From positions 1 through 5,515 of the forward strand of contig CAMWVF010000099.1 of assembly GCA_947177545.1 (NCBI GenBank): 5,515 nucleotides of DNA, read 5' to 3'. Below, one piece after another: positions 1 through 4,304 of this stretch. The position numbers and the translations under genes are program-made. Below the pieces are notes generated by a model, which was not told the origin of the DNA, did not search any database, and worked only from the letters and a program-made list of their open reading frames with translations. Position 1 is the stretch's first letter, and each line of letters begins with the position of its first letter. Source of the DNA: an uncultured Clostridia bacterium (lineage in GTDB: Bacteria; Bacillota; Clostridia; Oscillospirales; Ruminococcaceae).

Positions 1-81
1 GTCAATATGGTCAGCATAGAAATTACGGAGATTGTGAGTGATGCTCCCTTTGCCTGTGGATATGCTTAACGTTTTCTGCAT
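1..81 (-). CDS. Mob/Pre (MOBV-type) relaxase, N-terminal 27 residues only
   Basis: This is the beginning of a plasmid mobilization/recombination protein of the Mob_Pre (MOBV) family, the relaxase that nicks the origin of transfer and leads the strand into the recipient. Only the first 27 codons lie in the window; the gene runs off the left edge. The start is ATG at 81-79, preceded by a GGAGG site six bases upstream. The peptide begins MQKTLSISTGKGSITHNLR and ends NFYADHID. The GKGS...HNxR pattern followed by a short stretch to an acidic residue is characteristic of the family's motif I. In MobM of pMV158 the histidine of the equivalent HNxR is the DNA-attacking nucleophile, so His16 is the expected catalytic residue here. 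It lies downstream of a helicase gene on the same strand, across a repeat-rich spacer suited to hold its target. The fragment is too short to judge whether the rest is intact. Confidence 0.8.
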   Translation of the reverse strand, partial: MQKTLSISTGKGSITHNLRNFYADHID

Positions 82-87
82 AGCAGT

Positions 88-92
88 CCTCC
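88..92 (-). promoter_or_regulatory. Ribosome binding site of the relaxase gene
   Basis: GGAGG on the minus strand, six bases before the ATG at 81-79. It is the main reason for choosing this start for the truncated relaxase. Confidence 0.8.
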
Positions 93-135
93 GTTGTTTT
101 TCTATTGTTTTTTGAGGGCGGCAACCTAAGCCTTT

Positions 136-155
136 GTTACTTTCGCGAAAGTAAC
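136..155. repeat. 20-base perfect palindrome upstream of the relaxase gene
   Basis: GTTACTTTCG is followed directly by its exact reverse complement CGAAAGTAAC. The flanks CCTTT on the left and GCAAAG on the right can extend the symmetry with a small offset. It lies about 55 bases upstream of the relaxase start, in its likely leader or promoter region. It could be a transcriptional operator, part of oriT, or a cruciform or hairpin. Confidence 0.75.
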
Positions 156-160
156 GCAAA

Positions 161-197
161 GACACTTTTGACATTCGTACCTCACATCAAAAGCGTC
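161..197. repeat. Inverted repeat with 11-base arms, candidate oriT nick-site hairpin
   Basis: The arms are GACACTTTTGA (161-171) and TCAAAAGCGTC (187-197), matching at 10 of 11 positions around a 15-base loop. On the minus strand the distal arm ends in AAAAGTGTC followed by TTTGCG. This resembles, loosely, the GTGTG/TTA nick context of the pMV158 MOBV oriT, which also sits in inverted repeats upstream of its relaxase. The resemblance is only an inference; the inverted repeat itself is read directly. Confidence 0.5.
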
Positions 198-245
198 ATT
201 GCGCTCTCCGAGGGGCAGCCGTTCCCTCTGCACTCCCTTTTAAGG

Positions 246-392
246 GCGTACTTGCGTACGCTGCACGGACGGCAAATAATAAAATTTATTATAAACTTAA
301 AAAATGCCGTCCACCCGTCCGAATGGCTTAAATACGCGGTTTAATCCGTCCGCAAAATACGTCCCAAAGCCGTACTCGGACGGGGCGTACGC
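246..392. repeat. Cluster of GGACGG and GCGTACGC repeats with a nested hairpin
   Basis: GGACGG occurs on the plus strand at 267-272 and 378-383, and as CCGTCC at 307-312, 315-320 and 346-351. The palindrome GCGTACGC occurs at 254-261 and 385-392, with a further GCGTAC at 246-251. GGACGGCA (267-274) and TGCCGTCC (305-312) form an 8-bp stem whose loop holds a second, AT-only inverted repeat ATAATAAA-A-TTTATTAT (276-292). This GC stem plus AT core layout is typical of protein-bound origins or of stacked operators. No protein can be assigned to it from the sequence. Confidence 0.55.
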
Positions 393-416
393 CTCGGACA
401 CCGTTTTTCAAGTCCA

Positions 417-1706
417 TTACAAAATAATATTTCTGAACCGCGAGCGAATACCTTTATACCCGCGAACCTCCCTATTATCGGTCTTGATATGGGTAGAAAA
501 TCTTATGCTGTACTTCTCGGAATTAGCTTTCAGCCAACTGCTGAACGTGTCCTTTTTCAATTCCGTCAAAAGATTTTTATGACACCAGTCAATATATCCC
601 GAATAGAGATTAGTGGTACTTTCCTGAAAATTCGCACCGAATTCTATGTAGCCTTTATCGGAAAGAAATTCGATAATATTACAATTATCCGCCATAGCCT
701 CGGAAACATTCCGACGCGTCTTTTCGGAAATCGTAAAGTGAAAATTATTATTTATCAATCGCTTCAACCCGTCGAATATCCAGCAGAATATTTTTTCTTT
801 CTCCAAAATAAAACGCTCGGCAAGGTACGGATTATCAATTCTGTTAGGCGGTTTTTGCTTCGTCGTGAGGATTAAAAGCCGCCTTGCAAATCCGTCCGAC
901 TTATCATAAAGCGCTTTCGGAGAACCGTTTCCGAAGCAAAGAAAACGGGGATAAAGTACAGCCTGCTCCGATTGAAAACCTTTTGCTTCAACGTCAACGG
1001 GAATTTACGCAGTCACAAGATTTTTAATAATTCCCGTCGTTGACAGCGCGTTCATCTGCATATCGTCATCAAGCATAAGTAATTTATTTTGCAAGTTGTA
1101 CCGAAAAAATCTGTCCGTTTCAATTCTTTGGAAATTTCCCGTAACCATTGCACCTTTAAAAATCTCCTGCAAAACAACTCCGATACGACTTTTACCCTCG
1201 CCTCCGTTGCCGATAATAAAAAGCATAGCTTGTCCTCTTGTGGACGGAATTAAGCAGTAACCGAGGTACTCCTGCAAGGTTTTCACGTCCTCGAAGTCCA
1301 ATAATTCATCAAGGAATTTCAGAAAATTATCGGGATAATAAATTCCGTTTTGCATTTCGGAACGGTAAAAAACGTTCAGCCGATTAACGCAAAAATGCTT
1401 TTCGGAAATCCAAGTGCCGTCCGTTTTTAAAATACCGTTCAGCAAATGAATTTCGTTTTCCGCGACGGGAATAGGCTCGCTGTGACAAAATAATTTTAAC
1501 GCTTCAAGAAGAGATTTTACCTTTCGGGAAATGCCCGTCGTTACAAATTCCGTCAGCATTACGGAAATATCGTGACATATTTCGCTGTCGGAAATTTCAC
1601 CGTCAATGCTGTACAGCTTGCCGCCGATACATTTCAGCGGACGGCTCTGCACAAATTCCGTGCAGAACTCAACCTCGTTTATGGACTTGCCATTGTACCA
1701 ACTCAT
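417..1706 (-). pseudogene. P4-family (SF3) replicative helicase, interrupted by an in-frame TAA
   Basis: This is a D5/P4-type primase-helicase of mobilizable elements, expected to unwind element DNA for its own replication. The start ATG at 1706-1704 follows GGGAGG and overlaps the stop of the upstream gene by one base. Residues 1-150 are the D5_N-like region. Walker A GNGGEGKS is at 166-173, Walker B LLMLDDD at 209-215, and SF3 motif C (GIIKNLVTA) at 225-233. Codon 234 is TAA (1007-1005). The same frame then continues without a gap with IPVDVEAKGFQSEQA, FLCFGNGSPKALYDKSDGFARR (split here only for description) and the C-terminal winged domain ending RGYKGIRSRFRNIIL, stopping at 419-417. The full length would be 429 residues, usual for the helicase-only form. 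Relatives normally carry an acidic residue after VTA, so a GAA-to-TAA change fits. The stop removes the arginine-finger region, so the product should be inactive unless the base is a sequencing error. Confidence 0.85.
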
Positions 1707-1993
1707 CACGCCGCACCTCCCAAATACTCCAGCAACGCCGCGCGGCTGATGAGTATTTTCCCGCGTTTGCCCTGTACAGTCCTTATGTACGGAATTTTTT
1801 CCTGTGCCACAAGCTGACGGATAGTGTGTTCCGAAAGACCCTTTACGGCTTCGGAACATTCCTTGATTGTGAGCATTTCAACGGGCTTTTGAGGATTTGA
1901 AATAACCTCCGCTACCTGTTCCTCCACTTCAATCACTTCGTTGAGTAATGCCGCGATTTGAGCTATAAGCTCCTGTTTGGTTTTCATTGTCAA
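1706..1993 (-). CDS. Small helix-turn-helix protein, excisionase/MerR-like (HTH_17 type)
   Basis: A 95-residue DNA-binding protein. Residues 3-32 are a charged, leucine-rich probable coiled coil for dimerisation. Residues 39-92 form a winged helix-turn-helix of the excisionase family: EMLTIKECSEAVKGLSEHTI, then RQLVAQEKIPYIRTVQGKRG, then KILISRAALLEYL. The pattern 'choose helix, HTIRQLV, I-P-Y-I/V, GKR..I, AL.EYL' is the family signature. I chose the TTG at 1993-1991 because AGGAGG lies nine bases before it; the ATG two codons later is 15 bases from that site, and the ATG at 2038 has no ribosome site and would add an unrelated N-terminus. It overlaps the helicase start (TGATG), so the two are translationally coupled. 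In mobilizable elements such proteins act as excision factors or regulators of the replication genes; which applies here cannot be decided. Confidence 0.8.
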   Translation of the reverse strand: MTMKTKQELIAQIAALLNEVIEVEEQVAEVISNPQKPVEMLTIKECSEAVKGLSEHTIRQLVAQEKIPYIRTVQGKRGKILISRAALLEYLGGAA

Positions 1994-2002
1994 TAATATC
2001 GA

Positions 2003-2008
2003 CCTCCT
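2003..2008 (-). promoter_or_regulatory. Ribosome binding site that selects a TTG start
   Basis: AGGAGG on the minus strand. It is nine bases from TTG (1993-1991) but 15 from the first ATG (1987-1985), so it favours the TTG as the start of the helix-turn-helix gene. Confidence 0.7.
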
Positions 2009-2028
2009 TTTATTTTGAGAGAGTAAAT

Positions 2029-2043
2029 GTCCTCTCATAAGTA
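2029..2043. repeat. Direct repeat copy A, GTCCTCTCATAAGTA
   Basis: It matches copy B at 2345-2358 (GTCCCTCATAAGTA) apart from one inserted T, 316 bases apart. It is overlapped by AAATGTCCT (2025-2033), whose reverse complement AGGACATTT is at 2359-2367 beside copy B. It could be an attachment-site remnant, an operator, or coincidence in AT-rich DNA. Confidence 0.45.
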
Positions 2044-2188
2044 CCTACAAAAACAAGCAAAATTGTAACCGAATATTACAGAATTACATAATTTTTTCTT
2101 AATTGCATAAAATCCTGCTGCAAATTTTTATATCCTTTCATATGTTAGCTACAATTATGGGTGCTTTTTTACCTTTTGAAAAAAGTTT

Positions 2189-2205
2189 GTATAATTTCAT
2201 AAATT
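2189..2205 (+). repeat. AT-rich repeat R1 (GTATAATTTCATAAATT)
   Basis: First of three related copies with R2 (2291-2309) and R3 (2423-2441). R1 and R2 also agree over a longer stretch of 36 bases (26 identical by hand count), both ending in a TGTAA. Possible binding sites for the neighbouring helix-turn-helix protein or a recombinase. Confidence 0.5.
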
Positions 2206-2290
2206 TGCTTATATGTTATTGTAAATTTTTGTCCCATTCCATAATATAGGATACTTAAAGGCAATTTTGGCAACCCCTTTTAATAATTTC

Positions 2291-2311
2291 GTATCATTGC
2301 ATAAATTATGC
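2291..2311 (+). repeat. AT-rich repeat R2 with embedded 13-base palindrome
   Basis: GTATCATTGCATAAATTAT at 2291-2309 differs from R3 at two of 19 positions. Within it GCATAA-A-TTATGC (2299-2311) is a perfect palindrome around one central base, a typical shape for a dimeric repressor or excision-factor site. Confidence 0.55.
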
Positions 2312-2344
2312 TGTATTGTAGTGTAATCTTTTGTAACATACAAC

Positions 2345-2358
2345 GTCCCTCATAAGTA
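2345..2358. repeat. Direct repeat copy B, GTCCCTCATAAGTA
   Basis: Partner of copy A at 2029-2043. It is immediately followed by AGGACATTT and a run of seven T (2365-2371). The GTCC / GGAC pairing across it is only four base pairs with an 11-base loop, too weak to call a terminator. Confidence 0.45.
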
Positions 2359-2422
2359 AGGACATTTTTTTGAGTCTTTTCCCACAAAACAAGAAAAAGC
2401 TTGTGCTTTGATAACGAAGTTT

Positions 2423-2441
2423 GTATCATTGCACAAGTTAT
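2423..2441 (+). repeat. AT-rich repeat R3 upstream of the sigma promoter
   Basis: GTATCATTGCACAAGTTAT, 17 of 19 identical to R2, 132 bases away. The palindrome of R2 is not preserved in this copy. It lies about 75 bases upstream of the -35 box of the sigma gene. Confidence 0.5.
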
Positions 2442-2514
2442 ATGGAAAATTATTGTATAATATTACTTTCGATTTTACGTTCATGTCAAAATATCGGCAT
2501 TTGTGTAAAACCGC

Positions 2515-2543
2515 TTGCAATTTTCCACGATTTAGAGTATAGT
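2515..2543 (+). promoter_or_regulatory. Sigma-A-like promoter of the sigma/anti-sigma operon
   Basis: -35 TTGCAA (2515-2520), a 17-base spacer, and -10 TATAGT (2538-2543). Transcription would start near 2550, giving a leader of roughly 30 bases before the sigma gene. An overlapping, weaker ECF-like reading is AAACC (2508-2512), 15 bases, CGAT (2528-2531), which would allow autoregulation. That alternative is speculative. Confidence 0.6.
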
Positions 2544-2564
2544 TATATTAACGGAATTTTCAGG

Positions 2565-2570
2565 AAAGGA
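2565..2570 (+). promoter_or_regulatory. Ribosome binding site of the sigma factor gene
   Basis: AAAGGA lies eight bases before the ATG at 2579 and supports the first ATG over the in-frame ATG at codon 8. Confidence 0.6.
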
Positions 2571-2578
2571 CGGTCACT

Positions 2579-3124
2579 ATGCTCGGAATTTATCTTGCAA
2601 TGCTCGATACTCCCGAAGAAAAAAGCAAATTTGAGGTGCTGTACAAGGAATACAGAAGCACAATGTATAACCACGCATACGGTATCCTAAAGGACAAATA
2701 CCTTGCCGAGGACGCTGTACATAATGCTTTTTCGAAGTTAACAAAAAATTTAGAAAAAGTTAATGAAATAAAGTGTAAGGAAACACGCAATTATTTGGTT
2801 ATATTAGTAAGGGGTGCTGCTATAGATTTTTATAATCAAAACAAAAAAATCGTCCCCATAGAAGAGTTGGACGATACGGATACTCTTGATTTGCCTGAAC
2901 TGATTGAAAATCGGCTTGAACGGGAACGGGTCTTTGAAATAATTTCAAATATGGACGAGAAATACTCCGACATTTTAATGCTGAAATTGTTCTATGATTG
3001 CAGCAATGAGGAAGTTGCACAATCGTTGAATATTAATCCCGAACACGTTTCAATTCGCTTTTTCCGCGCTAAAGAAAAATTAAAAAAATTGATTATGGAG
3101 GAATACGGAAATGACCGACCTTGA
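2579..3124 (+). CDS. ECF-type RNA polymerase sigma factor
   Basis: A 181-residue sigma-70 family factor of the extracytoplasmic-function group, which redirects RNA polymerase to envelope-response promoters. The start MLGIYLAMLDTPEEKSKFE is a recurrent N-terminus in Clostridia members of this group, which supports the chosen ATG. Region 2 spans about 17-88, with FEVLYKEYRSTMYNHAYGIL followed by KDKYLAEDAVHNAFSKL, the conserved polymerase-contact and -10 helices. A short acidic linker (95-108) follows. Region 4 spans about 113-172, with a helix-turn-helix in DCSNEEVAQSLNINPEHVSI and the basic tail RFFRAKEKLKKLI. The length is normal and there is no C-terminal extension. It overlaps the next gene by 14 bases, as sigma/anti-sigma pairs commonly do. 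Which ECF subgroup it belongs to, and what signal it answers, cannot be read from the sequence. Confidence 0.92.
   Translation: MLGIYLAMLDTPEEKSKFEVLYKEYRSTMYNHAYGILKDKYLAEDAVHNAFSKLTKNLEKVNEIKCKETRNYLVILVRGAAIDFYNQNKKIVPIEELDDTDTLDLPELIENRLERERVFEIISNMDEKYSDILMLKLFYDCSNEEVAQSLNINPEHVSIRFFRAKEKLKKLIMEEYGNDRP
3097..3101 (+). promoter_or_regulatory. Ribosome binding site inside the sigma gene
   Basis: GGAGG within the last codons of the sigma gene, nine bases before the ATG at 3111. It fixes the anti-sigma start and implies translational coupling. Confidence 0.8.
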
Positions 3125-3797
3125 GTTTGAGCAATACATAACCTCGGTTATTAAGGAATACGGCGAAAATTATATAGATGAGGCATTGATAGACAATACG
3201 CCGCATAAGTTCTCCCGTGAATTTGAACGTAAAATGGATATTTTAATGGGAAAGAGCCATAAAAAAATCAAAATAACACCTAAAAATTTGCTTATTGCCG
3301 TAACGGCGGCGTTGTTGGCTGTATTTACTTTGGCTATGAGCGTTAGCGCATTCAGAGAGGCGTTTATAAATTTCTTTATGAATATTTTTGATACGCATAC
3401 CGTTGTGCAGTCTGTTGATGAGATGGACGCTCCGCTTGACTTCGTTGATAAATATGAAATTACGGCAGATATGTCGGATTATGAAACTATTGACACCAGA
3501 GAATTTATTTCTGAGCGTGAATACACTTACGAAAATGAAAATTGTACTATTTATTTTACACAGTACATAAAAGAATATTACCATATATCAATAAATACGG
3601 AGGGTTATGACATAGAAACAATTTATATAAACGGCTGCGAGGGTTTTTATGTTGATATGTATAATCAAAACGGAAAAATATTAACTTGGGACAATGGCGA
3701 TTATGTTCTATCTATACTTGTATTTTGTGACAGCGGTTTTGATTTTAGTAAAGATAAACTAATTAATATAGCAAATTCTGTGCAAAAAGTAGAATAA
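3111..3797 (+). CDS. Membrane-anchored anti-sigma factor with DUF4367-like outer domain
   Basis: A 228-residue single-pass membrane protein, the probable inhibitor of the sigma factor encoded just upstream. Residues 1-58 are cytoplasmic and should bind the sigma factor; they contain HKFSREFERKMDILM, a segment recurrent in such Firmicutes proteins. A hydrophobic helix runs from about 60 to 80 (LLIAVTAALLAVFTLAMSVS). The outer part, about 120-226, resembles DUF4367: a beta-rich sensor domain ending in GKILTWDNGDYVLSI and a closing helix KDKLINIANSV. There is no zinc-binding HxxxCxxC of the classical ZAS anti-sigma domain, as is usual for this lineage. The 14-base overlap with the sigma gene supports co-regulation. 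Release of the sigma factor could be by conformational change or by proteolysis of the outer domain; the sequence does not say which. Confidence 0.82.
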   Translation: MTDLEFEQYITSVIKEYGENYIDEALIDNTPHKFSREFERKMDILMGKSHKKIKITPKNLLIAVTAALLAVFTLAMSVSAFREAFINFFMNIFDTHTVVQSVDEMDAPLDFVDKYEITADMSDYETIDTREFISEREYTYENENCTIYFTQYIKEYYHISINTEGYDIETIYINGCEGFYVDMYNQNGKILTWDNGDYVLSILVFCDSGFDFSKDKLINIANSVQKVE

Positions 3798-3830
3798 TTA
3801 GAAAATTTTGCTGAAAAGTGTAATTTTACT

Positions 3831-3861
3831 CTCTTTCAAACGGTTATATAAAATGAAAGGG
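3831..3861 (+). promoter_or_regulatory. Possible hairpin overlapping a Shine-Dalgarno sequence
   Basis: CTCTTTCA (3831-3838) can pair with TGAAAGGG (3854-3861), eight pairs including one G-U, around a 15-base loop. The 3' arm covers the first half of the AGGGGGTGA ribosome site (3858-3866) of the following gene. It might limit translation of that gene relative to the sigma pair. It is AU-rich and has no following T-run, so it is not a terminator. Confidence 0.3.
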
Positions 3862-3866
3862 GGTGA
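3858..3866 (+). promoter_or_regulatory. Strong ribosome binding site of the small secreted protein gene
   Basis: AGGGGGTGA, ending six bases before the ATG at 3873. It is stronger than the sites of the neighbouring sigma and peptidase genes, which suggests high output for this product. Confidence 0.75.
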
Positions 3867-3872
3867 AGCCTT

Positions 3873-4283
3873 ATGAAAAAAACGATAATTGCAATTTTGC
3901 TGGCTCTTTCAGTATTACTTTTAGCAGGAATTTCTGTTTGTGCATATGGCGGAAATAATACAATTTCTCCATATTATCTTTATACAGGTTCTGTTAAAAG
4001 CACTCTGATAATTTCAGGCAAGACAGCATATTGTGAAAGCGTAATAAAGGGCGACAGAACTGTCACTCAAATATACGCAATGCAGTATCTTGAAAAGAAA
4101 AATGGCAACAAATGGGAAATTGTTGGCAGTTGGAGCGATTCCGTAAATGGAAATTCGCTTACAATGAGCAACAGCAAGGACAACCTTGGCAGTGGAACTT
4201 ACCGTGTGAGAACAGTTGCTACTGTTTACAGCGGCACCAAGTCAGAACCTGTAAGCGACACAAGCAAAGAAGTTACTATTTAA
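3873..4283 (+). CDS. Small secreted beta-rich protein of unknown function (DUF6147-like)
   Basis: A 136-residue exported protein. Residues 1-24 form a classical signal peptide (MKKT, a leucine-rich core, then SVCA before YGG); there is no proper lipobox, so a soluble secreted protein of about 112 residues is expected. The mature part alternates hydrophobic and polar residues in strand-like segments: STLIISGKTAYCESVI, QIYAMQYLEKKNGNKWEIV, SLTMSNSKDNL and GTYRVRTVATVYSG. This recalls Clostridia secreted proteins that start ISPxYxYT and share the QYLxKKxGxxW and SGTYRxxTVxxVYSG motifs, which I associate with DUF6147. That name is from memory and needs a profile search. An immunoglobulin-like fold is plausible. 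It has one cysteine in the mature chain (Cys54), so no internal disulfide. It sits 75 bases after the anti-sigma gene and 21 before the peptidase gene, suggesting a partner, substrate or co-regulated product. Confidence 0.7.
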   Translation: MKKTIIAILLALSVLLLAGISVCAYGGNNTISPYYLYTGSVKSTLIISGKTAYCESVIKGDRTVTQIYAMQYLEKKNGNKWEIVGSWSDSVNGNSLTMSNSKDNLGSGTYRVRTVATVYSGTKSEPVSDTSKEVTI

Positions 4284-4304
4284 AATTTGAAATGATTGGT
4301 TATT

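Larger units (their letters stand above)
82..416. other. Repeat-rich non-coding spacer; candidate origin of transfer and/or replication
   Basis: This stretch between the helicase stop and the relaxase start has no credible gene. It is locally GC-rich and unusually dense in symmetrical sequence: a 20-base perfect palindrome, an 11-base-arm inverted repeat, a nested hairpin, five copies of GGACGG in both orientations, and two copies of GCGTACGC. MOBV elements usually keep oriT just upstream of the relaxase gene, and P4-type helicases need a nearby origin, so either function would fit. The assignment rests on position and repeat structure only; no oriT family sequence was matched. Confidence 0.45.
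1994..2578. other. AT-rich divergent intergenic region without a gene
   Basis: About 580 bases separate the minus-strand mobile-element genes from the plus-strand sigma operon. No frame here has a ribosome site plus plausible protein. It contains related short repeats around CATAA, a 13-base palindrome, a direct repeat near both ends, and the promoter of the sigma gene. It is where an element boundary, an origin or arm-type binding sites would be expected, but no integrase core site was recognised. Confidence 0.6.

Noticed and set aside
105..344. 79-codon plus-strand open frame over the repeat-rich spacer
   Set aside because: It runs through palindromes and repeats, has no ribosome site, and the peptide has no family character; the region is better explained as non-coding.
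417..806. Separate minus-strand gene for the helicase C-terminal half
   Set aside because: Its only start is a TTG inside the conserved LAERFILEKEK segment, without a ribosome site; it is the downstream part of the interrupted helicase.
489..875. 128-codon plus-strand open frame
   Set aside because: It is antisense to the conserved C-terminal part of the helicase, which has clear family motifs on the other strand.
1005..1007. Programmed read-through or stop-codon reassignment at the helicase TAA
   Set aside because: No recoding signal is apparent and TAA is used as an ordinary stop in the small secreted protein and anti-sigma genes, so a point mutation or base error is simpler.
1005..1859. 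Long version of the helicase beginning at 1859
   Set aside because: The extra 51 residues are an out-of-frame shadow of the helix-turn-helix gene; the ATG at 1706 has GGGAGG and a one-base coupling overlap.
2345..2371. Rho-independent terminator (GTCC...GGAC then seven T)
   Set aside because: The stem is only four base pairs around an 11-base loop, too weak to call.
2421..2690. 89-codon plus-strand open frame overlapping the sigma promoter
   Set aside because: It covers the promoter and enters the sigma gene in another frame, with no ribosome site and no recognisable features.
3825..3852. Promoter TTTACT-16-TATAAA before the small secreted protein gene
   Set aside because: Transcription would begin about at the ribosome site itself, leaving almost no leader; the match is what AT-rich DNA gives by chance.
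3873..3944. Lipoprotein signal in the small secreted protein
   Set aside because: The residue before Cys23 is Val, not Gly/Ala/Ser, so the lipobox rule is not met; an ordinary signal peptide fits better.
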